In this document: positions 8,247-18,473 of the stretch, piece by piece
How the letters are laid out: the number at the start of each line of letters is the position of its first letter
Numbering within the stretch: position 1 is the first letter of the stretch
From: Advenella faeciporci
GTDB taxonomy: Bacteria > Pseudomonadota > Gammaproteobacteria > Burkholderiales > Burkholderiaceae_B
Direction: 5' to 3'
Length of the DNA: 64,000 nucleotides
NCBI RefSeq assembly: GCF_014652395.1
Contig: NZ_BMYS01000014.1
Location: forward strand, 25,738-89,737
Program-made: the position numbers and the translations under genes
The notes under the pieces: generated by a model
Database searches by the model: none
What the model was told of the DNA's origin: nothing
The model's input: only the letters and a program-made list of their open reading frames with translations

Positions 8247-11200
8247 ATGTATAAAAGGCATTTTGTGTCCTTGGGTTTTGTCTTGCTGGCCAGTACGGCC
8301 TCTGTGGGTCAGGCGGCAGAAATAGCGTCACTGATACCCACCGGGCGCATTAATGAAGTCAGCAGCATCAAGGCTCGTTTCAGTGAGCCGGTAATTCGTC
8401 TTGGACGTGCCGACAGTCCCGATCCCCTGTTGGTTAAATGCGATCACCCTACGCTGACAGGCCATGGGAAATGGAGTGATGTTTCCAACTGGTCTTATGA
8501 TTTTGAAGGCAGGGTGCCCTCTGGTGTGACCTGCACCGTTTCCCCCAATCCCGCGTTTCGTGACCTGCAGGGCAAGGTCGTACAGTCAGAACCTCAATAC
8601 ACCTTCAATACGGGCGGTCCCCGGGTGGATTATGTCGTGCCCTACGGTGACCAGGTCGATGAAGACCAGGCCTTTGTGATTAATTTCACGGCACCGGTCA
8701 ATCCCCAATCCCTGGCCCGGAAAGCCGTTTGTACGGTGACCGGCTATGGTGAGCAAATCCCGGTGCGGGTATTGGGGCAGCAGGAAAAACTTGAGCTGTT
8801 AAGTCAGTCTTTGGACTATCTGTCAGACCGTGCCGGGCAGGTTGAAGTCGTGCAATGCAGCCGACGCCTTCCTGCCAGTGGCAAAATGCAGCTGTTTATT
8901 AACAAAGGTCTTGAAGGTGCCGGCGGTTTGTTGTCTGAACTGCCCTATGAACGAAATTATGAGGTCAGGGAGCCCTTCAAGGTCAGTTTCAGCTGTCTGC
9001 GTGAAAACCAGAATGCCGCCTGCATGCCCGTCAAGCCCGTTACCTTAAGCTTTAGCGCCCCGGTTTCGCTTGAACAGGCCAAGGCGATTACCCTGGAAGT
9101 GGATGGCAAAACGTATTCCCCTTCCTGGGCGGATGAGTCGCCTGATAATCTGGTTGAAAGTGTCAGGTTTGCGGCTCCATTTCCGGAAAATGCGGAAATG
9201 CGGGTGGTGTTGCCCGCTGATTTTCGGGATGACGCGGGCAGGCAGTTATCCAATGCCAGTCAGTTTCCGTTAAAGAGTGCTTTCGGGCGTACTCCACCGT
9301 TGGTGAAATTTGCCTCATCCACTTTCGGCATTATAGAAAAACACGCCGAAACCGAGCCGGGCAAAACATTGAAAGAGCAACCTGCCCTGGTCCCCCTGAC
9401 GGTACGCAATGTGGAAAGCCATTTGCAGGCGGGTGATCACTTCATTTCTCCGGGACAGGTCAGTGATTTTGTACCGCAAACCGACCAGGATGTGCTTAAC
9501 TGGTTTCACCGGGTGCGTCGTCTTGATGACGTTCGTTACAGTCCTGCCAATATCCGTGCCATCATGAATGACCTGGCCATTGACTGGGACCGGGAAGATC
9601 CGAAAACAGAGGTGGATAGCCGCTCGGTGTCCATCCTGGCCAATAATGAAAAAATCTCCAAAATCAATTTGCCTGCTTCAGGTGGCAATAACGAGCGTGA
9701 TTTTGAAGTGATCGGCTTGCCATTGCAGCAAACCGGCTTTCATGTACTTGAAGTCAAGTCTGCCCATTTGGGACAGTCCTTGCTGAAAGACCGTAACCCC
9801 ATGTATGTGCGAACGGCAGTATTGGTAACCAACCTGGGCGTGCACGTTAAAAAGGGCAAGGATGATTTTCTGGTTTGGGTTACTACCCTGGATGATGCCA
9901 AGCCGGTGCCAGATGCGCAGGTGAATGTCTTGGCTTGCGATGGTCAGGTGGTGGCGGGCGGCCAAACCGGTGAACACGGTATCTGGCATTTGAAAAAGCC
10001 CGTCAGTGGCAAGGATTATTGCGAAAACAATGGCATGAGCGGTTATTTTGTCTCTGTGCGTATTCCCGAAACCCATCCCATGGCCAACGGGATGTCGGAT
10101 TATTCATTTGCCTTGACCAGCTGGGACCGGGGTATCGAACCCTGGCGCTTTAACGTGCCCATGGGGTACAGCAGTGATCAGCTTGACCTGAAAACCCACA
10201 CGGTGTTTGATCGCAGCCTGTTCCGTGCCGGTGAAACCGTGTCCATGAAGCATTTTATCCGCACCGAAACCCGTGATGGTTTTGCGTTGCCTGATGCCGG
10301 GCGCCGGCCTGTGCAATTGACCATTTCGCATATCGGCTCTTCTGACACTTATGAAATTCCCATCGAATGGCAGCCAAGCCCCAGTGGTGGCCTAAGTGCC
10401 ATCACGAACTGGACGATTCCGAAATCGGCCAAGCTGGGTGAGTATGAGGTACGGTTTGACAGTGTGGGCAGTGATTATTTTGGCAGCGCTTCTTTCAGGG
10501 TCGAGGCTTTCAAATTGCCACTGCTCACGGGTAGCCTGAAAATTGCCCAGCCCGGGCAGGAAGGGGGGGCCATTGTTGCACCGCATGCGCTTGATCTGGA
10601 TTTGCAACTTAATTACATAGCCGGTGGTGCGGCGGGTCAGTTGCCTGTGACCATTTCGGCCATGGCACGGGACCGCTCAGTGTCTTTTGCCGATTACAGC
10701 GATTTTTCTTTTGAGCCGCCTCGCACGATAAAGGATGAAGATGACTATGAGCAGTCTGATTCTGCGACACGACTGTTTGTGGATAAAAAACGGTTGGAGC
10801 TGGATGACAAAGGAGGGGCACGGCTGGAAATTACCCCTGTTCCAGAGGTTAAACAAGCCAAAACCTTTACCTTTGAAGCCAGCTTCCTGGATCCGAACGG
10901 TGAAATCCAAACCCTGAGCCAGCAGGTTGCGGCCTGGCCGGCCAATATCGTGGCAGGCATTCGTACCGGTTACTATCTTGAAAAGGGTAAAAATGCCAAA
11001 ATCACCGCGCTGGCCCTGACGCCGTCTGGCAAACCGCTTGGGCAAACCCCCATTCAGGTTCAGGCCGTCAAATACACCTCTCATACCGTACGCAAACGTT
11101 TGGTAGGCGGTTTTTACAGTTATGACACGCAGCGCGTGAGTCAGGATATGGGTACGGTTTGTGAGGGTCGTACCGATCATGACGGCCGGCTTGAATGCGA

Positions 11201-14108
11201 TGTTTCCCTGACGGAAACCGGGCGTGTCAGCCTGGTAGCCCAAGTCCGGGATGAGCAGGGGAACCTGTCCCGGGCGGAATCTTCTGTCTGGGTTGTCGGG
11301 CAGGAAGAACTCTGGTTTGCCGGTGAGAATAATGACCGCATCGATATCATCCCTGAGCGTAAGGAATATGCGGCCGGTGAACAGGCCCGTTTCCAGGTGA
11401 GAATGCCGTTTCGGCAGGCAACCGCACTGCTGGCTGTCGAGCGTGAAGGGGTGCTGGAAGCCAGAGTGGTGGATATCGATGGCAAAGATCCAACCGTCAG
11501 TCTTGACATCAAACCCGAATGGGGGCCCAATGTGTATGTATCCGTATTGGCTGTGCGTGGACGGGTCCGTCAGTCACCTGGCCTGTCCCTGTTCAACTGG
11601 GGCAAAGATAGCGAAGAAGTGGCAGCGCCCACGGCCATGATCGACCTGGCCAAGCCCGCTTTCCGTTTTGGCCTGACCGATATCCGGGTACAAAGTCCGG
11701 CGCATAAAATCAATATACAGTTAACACCCGACAAGGAACAGTACAAAATCCGGGAAACCGCCAAGGCTACCATTAAGGCCGTCTTACCCGATGGCAGGCC
11801 GGCCGCCGGGGCTACCGTGGCGGTTGCCGTGGTGGATCAGGCACTGCTTGAACTGGCCGATAACCCCAGCTGGAAACTGCTTGAGGGCATGATGGGCGTG
11901 CGTCCTTACAGTGTTGAAACGGCCACGGCACAATTGGAAATAATCGGGCGTCGGCATTATGGCCGTAAAGCCTTGCCACCGGGCGGTGGGGGCGGCATTG
12001 GCGCGCCCACCCGCGAGTTGCTCGATACGCTCTTGTTGTGGAAGCCCAATGTGGAGCTGGACGGGCAGGGGCAGGCAACCATTGATATCCCGCTTAACGA
12101 CGTGATTTCCCGCTTTAAAGTGCTGGTGGCGGCCGATCATGGTACGCAGCTGTTTGGTGACGGGGCTGTTTTCATTCATACCACGCAGGACCTGCAAATT
12201 ATTCCGGGCTTGCCACAGGTGGTGCGCGAAGGCGACCGTTATCAGGCCATGGTCACCGTACGCAATGCCAGTGCCCGAGCCATGAAAACACGGGTACAGG
12301 CCAGCTTTACCGGTACAGCGGTGGCACCACAGTCATTGCCGGCGCAAGAGCTTGAACTGGCAGCGGGGTCTTCAGGGCAATTGAGCTGGGATGTCCAGGT
12401 ACCCATTTCGGGTTCGATCCTTGACCGTCAAACATTAAACTGGACCTTGCGGGTCACTGAAACCGGCACCGGTCATGCGCAGGACCAATTGCGATTCACA
12501 CAAGGTGTGTCACTTGCAACGCCTGTCACGGTGCGTCAGGCCGCCTTGTTATCGGTCAGCCCTGAAGTACCCGTAAGTAATTTTCAATTGCAAGTGCCAC
12601 CCGAGTCGCTGCAGAAAGCGGGCCGGTTGATGGGGGGCGTGCAGGTCCAGTTGCAACCCACACTGGCTGGCGGGTTGCAGAATGTGCGTAAATGGTTCAA
12701 CAACTATCCTTATACCTGCCTTGAACAGGTTTCCTCCATTGCGGTAGGCTTGAACAGTCCCGAAAAATGGAATGCCATCATGGAGCAATTGCCCTCTTAT
12801 CTGGACCAGGACGGCTTGGCCATGTACTTCCCCAGTGCTGTCCTGAATGGTGATGTGGTTTTGACTGCATACCTGATTGCCATGGCCGATGAAGCCCAAA
12901 AGCAGGGGGTGGTTGATGGTATTCCCGACACCTACCGGGAGCGCATGCTTGACGGTTTGCACAACTATGTATTGGGCAAATTGCGGCGCAATACCTGGGC
13001 TCCCGTCAATGACAATGTGGAACGCCGCGTGATTGCCCTTGAAGCGCTTTCCCGCTATGGCCGGGTCACGCCTTCCCTGTTGACATCGGTAAAACTGGAT
13101 ACCCAGAGCTGGTCAACCGCTGCGCTCATCGACTGGATGAATATCGTTACCCGGGTCAAGGGTATTCCCAACCGCAGCCAGATGCTGGAGCGGATTCGCC
13201 ATGCCTTGGTCGCGCGCATGGATCGTCAGGGTACGGCGATGGTTTTTGCCGATACCGATCGCAACTCGTCCTGGTGGCTCATGCTTAACAACGAGGCGAA
13301 TATGGGCAAGCTGCTGCTGGCTGCCATGAGTAACAAGGCGTGGGAAAACGATATTCCCCATATGTTGCAGGGTCTGTTGCAGATGCAGCAGAAAGGGGCG
13401 TGGTCGACCACCACTGCCAACTTGTGGGGAACCCTGGCCGTGGGTCAGTTTGCCCGGCAGTTTGAAAAAACACCGACCAAGGGTAGCGTAAACATGACAC
13501 TGGTGCCGCAAACCGGAGAAACCCAAACCTGGGAGAACATGAGCCTTAACCAGAAAGTGTTGTCTCCCTGGGCGGGTACGGATATTGAATCGCTGTCACT
13601 GGACAAGCAAGGGCAGGGCAGGGTTTGGGCAACCGTCAGTGCGCTGGCGGCCGTGCCGGTGACCCGGCCAGCTTATGCGGGTTATGTAATAGAGAAAACC
13701 ATTGAGCCGGTCAGCCGGGCTTCAGAAGCCCAATGGACCCAGGGTGATGTTTATCGGGTAAGACTGCTGCTCAAGGCCAAGTCGGCCATGAACTGGGTGA
13801 TTGTTTCCGACCCGGTGCCTGCCGGTGCCACCATCCTGGGTAGTGGTCTGGGGCGTGATTCGCTGATCAGTACCATAGGTGAAAAAAATGATGTCCGGGA
13901 AGGGCCCAGTTTTGTTGAGCGCCATGCTGATGTGTACCGTGCTTATTACCAATATCTGCCAGCCGGAGAGTCGGTGGTGGAGTATACCGTGCGTCTGAAT
14001 ACCCCTGGCCAGTACGTGTTGCCACCCACGCGTGTGGAAGCCATGTATGCACCCAATGTTTATGGGGAATTGCCGAATACGGCCGGCTTCGAGGTGAAAG
14101 GGCCATAA
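8247..14108 (+). CDS. yfhM: Bacterial alpha-2-macroglobulin (YfhM/ECAM-like)
   Basis: A 1953-residue periplasmic protease trap of the bacterial alpha-2-macroglobulin family. It begins with a signal peptide (hydrophobic run at residues 7-20, probable cut after GQA). No lipobox cysteine is visible, unlike the E. coli lipoprotein. After several MG-type beta domains comes the bait region and then the thioester motif CLEQ at residues 1491-1494, in YPYTCLEQVSS. An intact thioester marks the type that can covalently bind attacking proteases. The ribosome binding site is GGGGTAGGGG just before ATG 8247. pbpC follows after three bases. The family is often paired with PbpC, and the two are thought to protect and repair the envelope after protease damage; that role is from the family, not shown here. 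Confidence 0.93.
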   Translation: MYKRHFVSLGFVLLASTASVGQAAEIASLIPTGRINEVSSIKARFSEPVIRLGRADSPDPLLVKCDHPTLTGHGKWSDVSNWSYDFEGRVPSGVTCTVSPNPAFRDLQGKVVQSEPQYTFNTGGPRVDYVVPYGDQVDEDQAFVINFTAPVNPQSLARKAVCTVTGYGEQIPVRVLGQQEKLELLSQSLDYLSDRAGQVEVVQCSRRLPASGKMQLFINKGLEGAGGLLSELPYERNYEVREPFKVSFSCLRENQNAACMPVKPVTLSFSAPVSLEQAKAITLEVDGKTYSPSWADESPDNLVESVRFAAPFPENAEMRVVLPADFRDDAGRQLSNASQFPLKSAFGRTPPLVKFASSTFGIIEKHAETEPGKTLKEQPALVPLTVRNVESHLQAGDHFISPGQVSDFVPQTDQDVLNWFHRVRRLDDVRYSPANIRAIMNDLAIDWDREDPKTEVDSRSVSILANNEKISKINLPASGGNNERDFEVIGLPLQQTGFHVLEVKSAHLGQSLLKDRNPMYVRTAVLVTNLGVHVKKGKDDFLVWVTTLDDAKPVPDAQVNVLACDGQVVAGGQTGEHGIWHLKKPVSGKDYCENNGMSGYFVSVRIPETHPMANGMSDYSFALTSWDRGIEPWRFNVPMGYSSDQLDLKTHTVFDRSLFRAGETVSMKHFIRTETRDGFALPDAGRRPVQLTISHIGSSDTYEIPIEWQPSPSGGLSAITNWTIPKSAKLGEYEVRFDSVGSDYFGSASFRVEAFKLPLLTGSLKIAQPGQEGGAIVAPHALDLDLQLNYIAGGAAGQLPVTISAMARDRSVSFADYSDFSFEPPRTIKDEDDYEQSDSATRLFVDKKRLELDDKGGARLEITPVPEVKQAKTFTFEASFLDPNGEIQTLSQQVAAWPANIVAGIRTGYYLEKGKNAKITALALTPSGKPLGQTPIQVQAVKYTSHTVRKRLVGGFYSYDTQRVSQDMGTVCEGRTDHDGRLECDVSLTETGRVSLVAQVRDEQGNLSRAESSVWVVGQEELWFAGENNDRIDIIPERKEYAAGEQARFQVRMPFRQATALLAVEREGVLEARVVDIDGKDPTVSLDIKPEWGPNVYVSVLAVRGRVRQSPGLSLFNWGKDSEEVAAPTAMIDLAKPAFRFGLTDIRVQSPAHKINIQLTPDKEQYKIRETAKATIKAVLPDGRPAAGATVAVAVVDQALLELADNPSWKLLEGMMGVRPYSVETATAQLEIIGRRHYGRKALPPGGGGGIGAPTRELLDTLLLWKPNVELDGQGQATIDIPLNDVISRFKVLVAADHGTQLFGDGAVFIHTTQDLQIIPGLPQVVREGDRYQAMVTVRNASARAMKTRVQASFTGTAVAPQSLPAQELELAAGSSGQLSWDVQVPISGSILDRQTLNWTLRVTETGTGHAQDQLRFTQGVSLATPVTVRQAALLSVSPEVPVSNFQLQVPPESLQKAGRLMGGVQVQLQPTLAGGLQNVRKWFNNYPYTCLEQVSSIAVGLNSPEKWNAIMEQLPSYLDQDGLAMYFPSAVLNGDVVLTAYLIAMADEAQKQGVVDGIPDTYRERMLDGLHNYVLGKLRRNTWAPVNDNVERRVIALEALSRYGRVTPSLLTSVKLDTQSWSTAALIDWMNIVTRVKGIPNRSQMLERIRHALVARMDRQGTAMVFADTDRNSSWWLMLNNEANMGKLLLAAMSNKAWENDIPHMLQGLLQMQQKGAWSTTTANLWGTLAVGQFARQFEKTPTKGSVNMTLVPQTGETQTWENMSLNQKVLSPWAGTDIESLSLDKQGQGRVWATVSALAAVPVTRPAYAGYVIEKTIEPVSRASEAQWTQGDVYRVRLLLKAKSAMNWVIVSDPVPAGATILGSGLGRDSLISTIGEKNDVREGPSFVERHADVYRAYYQYLPAGESVVEYTVRLNTPGQYVLPPTRVEAMYAPNVYGELPNTAGFEVKGP

Positions 14109-14111
14109 GGA

Positions 14112-16358
14112 ATGGGTTTGCAATTGGCGCGGCGTGGCTGGCGTATCCTTGGCTGGTGCGCCATGACCGCAGTGGCGGTGATGGCGCTGGCCTTTTTCCT
14201 GATGCGCCTTATGGTGGTGCAGCAGGAAGTACCCTCTTTTGAGACGGTCAAGGCAGACTATCGCCCGTCGTATGTGGCGCTGCTGGATGCGCAGGGTCAT
14301 CTGTTGCAGCAGCAGCGACATGATTTCCGGGAACGGCGGGGTGAATGGACCACCATTGAGGATATTTCCCCAGCCATGCTGGATGCCTTGCTGGTTTCTG
14401 AAGACAAGCGGTTTTATGCGCATCACGGTGTAGATCCCCAGGCCTTGCTGGGGGCTGTCTATAAACGTCTGTTTGAAGGTCATAGTGGTGGGGCTTCAAC
14501 TTTAAGCATGCAACTGGTGGGTCTTTTGGATGAGCGTCTTTTCAGGCAAAAACGAACCCGCACCTATCGGCAAAAAGCCCGGCAGATCATGATGGCCCAG
14601 GCACTGGAGCAACGCTGGAGCAAAGCACAGATACTTGAAGCTTATCTGAATCTGGTTCCGTTTCGGGGAGAGCTGACAGGTATTGCCAGCGTGTCCCGCG
14701 CCTTGTTGCAAAAATTTCCTGCGGGTATCAACCACCGTGAAGGCGCCATGCTGGCAGCGCTTTTACGGGCTCCCAATGCACCGGCGCAAAAGGTTGCCCT
14801 GCGTGCCTGCGGAATTTTGCAGCGGCAGGCATTCACGCAGGACTGTGATCATTTAGATCGCTTTGTCGGGTATTACCTGGCCAATCAGCAACAGGCCAGA
14901 CTGGATGATCCGGTGCTGGCACCGCATTATGCCAGCCATTTGCTAGGTCTGTATAAAGAAAGTGGACAAGCGGTTGCTGACACTATTACCAGTACGTTAA
15001 ACCGCGATTTGCAGGTTTATGCATTGCAAAGCATCCGGCGCAATCTCAAGCCTTTGCAAAAGCATAATGCCAATGATGCCGCGCTTGTCGTGCTGGACAA
15101 CCGTACGGGTAAGATCCTGAGCTACATTGGTTCTTCCGCGGACCTGGCCAGTGCGGCCCATGTGGATCATGTGCGAGCCCTGCGCCAGGCAGGTTCAACC
15201 CTCAAACCGTTTCTGTATGCGCAAGCCATAGACCAGGGCCGTCTGACCGCCGCTTCCCTGCTTGATGACCGCCCGGTTAATCTGGCTACCGGTTCAGGCC
15301 TGTATGTGCCGCAAAATTATGACCGGCAGTATTCCGGTTGGGTCAGTGTCAGGGTGGCGCTGGCTTCTTCCCTGAATATTCCGGCCGTGCGCACGCTGAC
15401 CATGGTGACCCCAGACGCCTTTCAGCACTTGTTAAGCCGTCTTGGCCTGCCGCTGGCGCAGTCGGGTGATTACTACGGCTACAGCCTTGCGCTGGGCAGT
15501 GCAGAGGTCTCCTTGCTGAGCCTGACCAATGCGTTTCGGACCTTGGCCAATGGTGGGCGGTACAGTGACATAAACTGGGCCGTACCGGGGGAGGAATATT
15601 TGCCGCCTGCTTCCGGTGAGCCGCTTATTTCCGCCTCAACGGCCTGGATTGTGGGGCATATGCTGTCGGATCGCCAGGCGCGGGCCCGCACCTTTGGGTT
15701 GGACAGTTCCCTCAGTACTTCTTTCTGGAGCGCCGTTAAAACGGGCACCAGCAAAGACATGCGTGACAATTGGACGATTGGCTGGTCGCAGGACTATACC
15801 GTTGGGGTTTGGGTGGGCAATAGCAGTGGTGCCAGCATGTATGACATTACCGGTGTGTCAGGAGCCGGGCCGATTTGGCATGATGTGATGGGATATTTGC
15901 ACCAGAACCGGCCTGGCAAAGCGCCCGCCATGCCGGCGGGAGTGGTGGCCCGGCAGGTTGTGTTTGAACAGGATCTGGAGCCTTCACGTACCGAATATTT
16001 TTTGCCAGGTACCGAACTTTCCCAGGTTGCCCTGGCGAGCTCATTGCCGGTGGTGCAGGATCAGTCCCTGTTTATCAGCCATCCGGCCCATGACACCATT
16101 ATCGCCCTTGATCCTGACATTCCGGCTGATAACCAGCGACTGGTGCTGCGTGCCGGCAATACGGCCGGACGGGCAACACAAACGGTGAACTGGTATGTGA
16201 ATGGCCAGTATCTGGGCAGTGCCAATCCGTATGCCTGGCTGCCCTTGCCGGGCCGCCACCGGCTGGAAATCAGGGACGGGCAAAACCGGGTGCTTGATGC
16301 GGTTCTCATACAGGTACGTGGTGCCCGCCTTGTCAAACAGGATGATCAGGCGGGTTGA
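14112..16358 (+). CDS. pbpC: Penicillin-binding protein 1C
   Basis: Bifunctional class A peptidoglycan synthase of 748 residues. An N-terminal membrane anchor lies at about residues 12-36. The glycosyltransferase domain has the catalytic region SEDKRFYAHHGVD and GGASTLSMQLV. The transpeptidase domain has the active serine in STLK (Ser362), an SSLN motif for SxN, and KTGTS near residue 543. The C-terminal part matches the beta-rich extension typical of PbpC. The start overlaps an AAGG ribosome binding site right behind the macroglobulin stop, so the two genes form an operon, as in E. coli. No clear T-rich hairpin terminator follows; the 36 bases to the convergent neighbour are just A/T-rich. 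Confidence 0.95.
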   Translation: MGLQLARRGWRILGWCAMTAVAVMALAFFLMRLMVVQQEVPSFETVKADYRPSYVALLDAQGHLLQQQRHDFRERRGEWTTIEDISPAMLDALLVSEDKRFYAHHGVDPQALLGAVYKRLFEGHSGGASTLSMQLVGLLDERLFRQKRTRTYRQKARQIMMAQALEQRWSKAQILEAYLNLVPFRGELTGIASVSRALLQKFPAGINHREGAMLAALLRAPNAPAQKVALRACGILQRQAFTQDCDHLDRFVGYYLANQQQARLDDPVLAPHYASHLLGLYKESGQAVADTITSTLNRDLQVYALQSIRRNLKPLQKHNANDAALVVLDNRTGKILSYIGSSADLASAAHVDHVRALRQAGSTLKPFLYAQAIDQGRLTAASLLDDRPVNLATGSGLYVPQNYDRQYSGWVSVRVALASSLNIPAVRTLTMVTPDAFQHLLSRLGLPLAQSGDYYGYSLALGSAEVSLLSLTNAFRTLANGGRYSDINWAVPGEEYLPPASGEPLISASTAWIVGHMLSDRQARARTFGLDSSLSTSFWSAVKTGTSKDMRDNWTIGWSQDYTVGVWVGNSSGASMYDITGVSGAGPIWHDVMGYLHQNRPGKAPAMPAGVVARQVVFEQDLEPSRTEYFLPGTELSQVALASSLPVVQDQSLFISHPAHDTIIALDPDIPADNQRLVLRAGNTAGRATQTVNWYVNGQYLGSANPYAWLPLPGRHRLEIRDGQNRVLDAVLIQVRGARLVKQDDQAG

Positions 16359-16394
16359 ATTATTTTAAAAAAAATACCGTTTTTAATTTTAAAT

Positions 16395-17261
16395 TCATAC
16401 TGATTGATCATTTAGCAAGGCCGTGTACCCCTGTTTGGTATCGGGCCAGCGCAAGCGAAATCCGCTTTCCAGCAGCAAGGTATTGATGAGCCTTTTGTTG
16501 CCAATGCCCGCCGGTGGAGCGCCTTCTGGCGGGCAGGGAACCTGCATGGCGTTTGCCAGCCAGTCGTACAGTTCGTCAATCGGCAGGGGGGTGTTGTCGC
16601 TCACCAGGTAACAGGGTGCGGGTTGATGTAAATGAAGGCAATGCACAATGGCCGCGGCGGCGTCTTCAATGTGAATCCGGTTTGCAAAATGCGTTTCATG
16701 GCGGGGTACCCGGGTCTGGCCGGCCCGAATCCTTGCAAGAAGCTGTAGCTTTTCAGGGCCATAAAGACCGGACAATCGCAAGATAATGCTTTTATAAGGC
16801 AGTGCATGCAATTGCTGTTCCGCTTCTTGCAAAACCCGGCCATTCATCCCCAGCGGCAACAGGGGTGTGTTCTCATCTACCCAATTGCCGTGATGCTCGC
16901 CATAAACCGCGCTGGAAGAAATGAAAACAATACGCCGCAGCCAGGTGGTGTTTAGTTTGTCCAGCAGATTGTCCAGACCCTGTATGAAAATGGCCCGATA
17001 GGCGTTTTCGGTTCTTTGCGAGGGGGTGGGGCAATAAACAATATCGCTGATTTTTTCAGGCAAGGCTTGCATGCTGTCTGGCTGGCACAGGTCTGCCGGG
17101 ATCCATTTTATTTGCGGAACCGTTGTTTGTGCGGGGATGGGTGGCTTGGGAGGGTTTCTTCTTAAGCCGTAAACCACATGACCTTGTTGCAGCAACAGGT
17201 GTGCGGCACGCAGGCCAAGATCACCGCATCCGGCAATTAAAATGTGTTTGGTGGTGTTCAA
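16395..17261 (-). CDS. NAD-dependent epimerase/dehydratase-like protein (YeeZ-type SDR)
   Basis: A 288-residue extended short-chain dehydrogenase/reductase-like protein. The N-terminus has a Rossmann motif, IAGCGDLGLRAAHLL, followed by the RRNP segment that suggests dinucleotide phosphate binding. The catalytic-type region FISSSAVYGEHHGNWVDE contains the serine and YxxxH rather than the usual YxxxK, so the catalytic lysine appears to be replaced. This resembles the E. coli YeeZ group, whose reaction is not established. The start must be TTG 17261 (no ATG is available near the fold's beginning) and its ribosome binding site is weak. It is divergent from the amidase gene, with about 100 bases between the two starts. 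Confidence 0.8.
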   Translation of the reverse strand: MNTTKHILIAGCGDLGLRAAHLLLQQGHVVYGLRRNPPKPPIPAQTTVPQIKWIPADLCQPDSMQALPEKISDIVYCPTPSQRTENAYRAIFIQGLDNLLDKLNTTWLRRIVFISSSAVYGEHHGNWVDENTPLLPLGMNGRVLQEAEQQLHALPYKSIILRLSGLYGPEKLQLLARIRAGQTRVPRHETHFANRIHIEDAAAAIVHCLHLHQPAPCYLVSDNTPLPIDELYDWLANAMQVPCPPEGAPPAGIGNKRLINTLLLESGFRLRWPDTKQGYTALLNDQSV

Positions 17262-17363
17262 TGCTTGTATTCCGTCTGTTGGCAGGTTCTGGGGGAAGTT
17301 GGTTCCATTTTAGGTGTTCTGGTGCATAATTAGTGCATTGATATCTGACTGTTTGTGAGAAAT

Positions 17364-18188
17364 ATGAATTTAGCATCTGATTTTTCCCGCCTGAAAGTGG
17401 CGGTGGCCCAATTTCCTGCCGTGAATGATATTGCGGCGAATAAAAAATACATTCATGACTTGACCCTGCAGGCAGTTGCGGATGGTGTTGAGCTGCTGGT
17501 GTTTCCCGAGGCGGCCATGTGTTCGTTTGGTTCTGACTTGCCAACCTTAAGGGAAATTGCCCGGCAGCATTCCCCTGGGTTTATTGCGTTCATGCAGGGC
17601 CTGGCCCGCAGTCATCAAATGAATATTATTGTGGGCGTGCTAAGTTTAAGCGATGACCCGGCTGAAGAGCGTGTCACTAACCAGTTGCTGGTGATGAATG
17701 CCCGGGGTGAAGTGATTGTCCGTTATACAAAATTGCATGTTTATGATGCTTTTAACTTCAAGGAGTCTGACAAGGTAAAGCCGGGAGACATTAAATCGGA
17801 TGGCTCAGAACTTGGTTTGTTCAAGATTAAAGATTTTACGATTGGCCTGGTCAATTGCTATGATCTTCGTTTTCCGGAGCTGGCCCGTGCCCTGGCGGTC
17901 AAGGGGGCGGATGTCATTTCAGTGAGTGCTGCCTGGATTGCCGGGCCTTACAAGGAAAATCACTGGGAAATCCTGCTTAGGGCACGGGCTATTGAAAATA
18001 CCAGTTATGTGCTGGCTTCAGGGCAGACAGCGCCGCGTTGTGCCGGAAACAGCATGATTATTGACCCAATGGGAAGCGTTGTTGCTGGCTGTGCCGACCA
18101 GCCGGGACTGGCGGTAAATGTATTGGAAAAAGACAGGATACAACAGGTCAGAAGTATTCTGTCTTGCCTTGAAAACAGGCGGCTTTAA
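17364..18188 (+). CDS. Carbon-nitrogen hydrolase (nitrilase superfamily amidase)
   Basis: A 274-residue cytoplasmic amidase of the nitrilase superfamily. The catalytic triad is complete: Glu49 in FPEAAM, Lys123 in TKLHVYD and Cys165 in VNCYDLRFPE. The segment following the Cys (DLRFPELARAL) is typical of the omega-amidase/Nit1-Nit2-like branch, which includes deaminated-glutathione amidases, but substrate assignment is only inference. ATG 17364 is preceded by GTGAGA; an in-frame GTG at 17355 would add three residues. Confidence 0.88.
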   Translation: MNLASDFSRLKVAVAQFPAVNDIAANKKYIHDLTLQAVADGVELLVFPEAAMCSFGSDLPTLREIARQHSPGFIAFMQGLARSHQMNIIVGVLSLSDDPAEERVTNQLLVMNARGEVIVRYTKLHVYDAFNFKESDKVKPGDIKSDGSELGLFKIKDFTIGLVNCYDLRFPELARALAVKGADVISVSAAWIAGPYKENHWEILLRARAIENTSYVLASGQTAPRCAGNSMIIDPMGSVVAGCADQPGLAVNVLEKDRIQQVRSILSCLENRRL

Positions 18189-18266
18189 CGTAAGCGTGTT
18201 GTTGGCGGGAAGTAAAAAGTCTCCACTGTATATTATTAAAAACAGTGTTAATTTTAATTCTGATTA

Positions 18267-18294
18267 AAAAGGGCCGGTGCAAGACCGGCCCTTT
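18267..18294 (-). terminator. Terminator of the cytochrome bd operon
   Basis: AAAAGGGCCGGT (18267-18278) pairs with ACCGGCCCTTTT (18283-18294) over a 4-base loop. On the minus strand the stem is followed by a T run, so it ends the cyd operon just past cydX. It may also act on the plus-strand amidase transcript. Confidence 0.85.
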
Positions 18295-18335
18295 TGCTGG
18301 CAGTGACCTTATCGGCCTGGCCAGCCACGGTTTAT

Positions 18336-18449
18336 TTAACCTTCCTGTTTGTGTTCCAGGCGATCGGGTTCGTATTCACCCCATAGCACATTCAGAATGG
18401 CCAGGGCGATGGCAAACCCAATACCTAAAGTCCAGGCAAAATACCACAT
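18336..18449 (-). CDS. cydX: Cytochrome bd oxidase small subunit CydX
   Basis: A 37-codon gene that begins MWYFAWTLGIGFAIAL, continues NVLWGE and ends in a short charged tail. This is the classic CydX/YbgT pattern: one transmembrane helix, then W-x-E. CydX stabilises the heme centres of the CydAB oxidase. It lies 24 bases after the cydB stop on the same strand, with an AGGAG ribosome binding site, and just before the operon terminator. The family length is 30-40 residues, so it is complete although very short. Confidence 0.93.
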   Translation of the reverse strand: MWYFAWTLGIGFAIALAILNVLWGEYEPDRLEHKQEG

Positions 18450-18473
18450 AGCAAACTCCTGTAAAAATATCGA

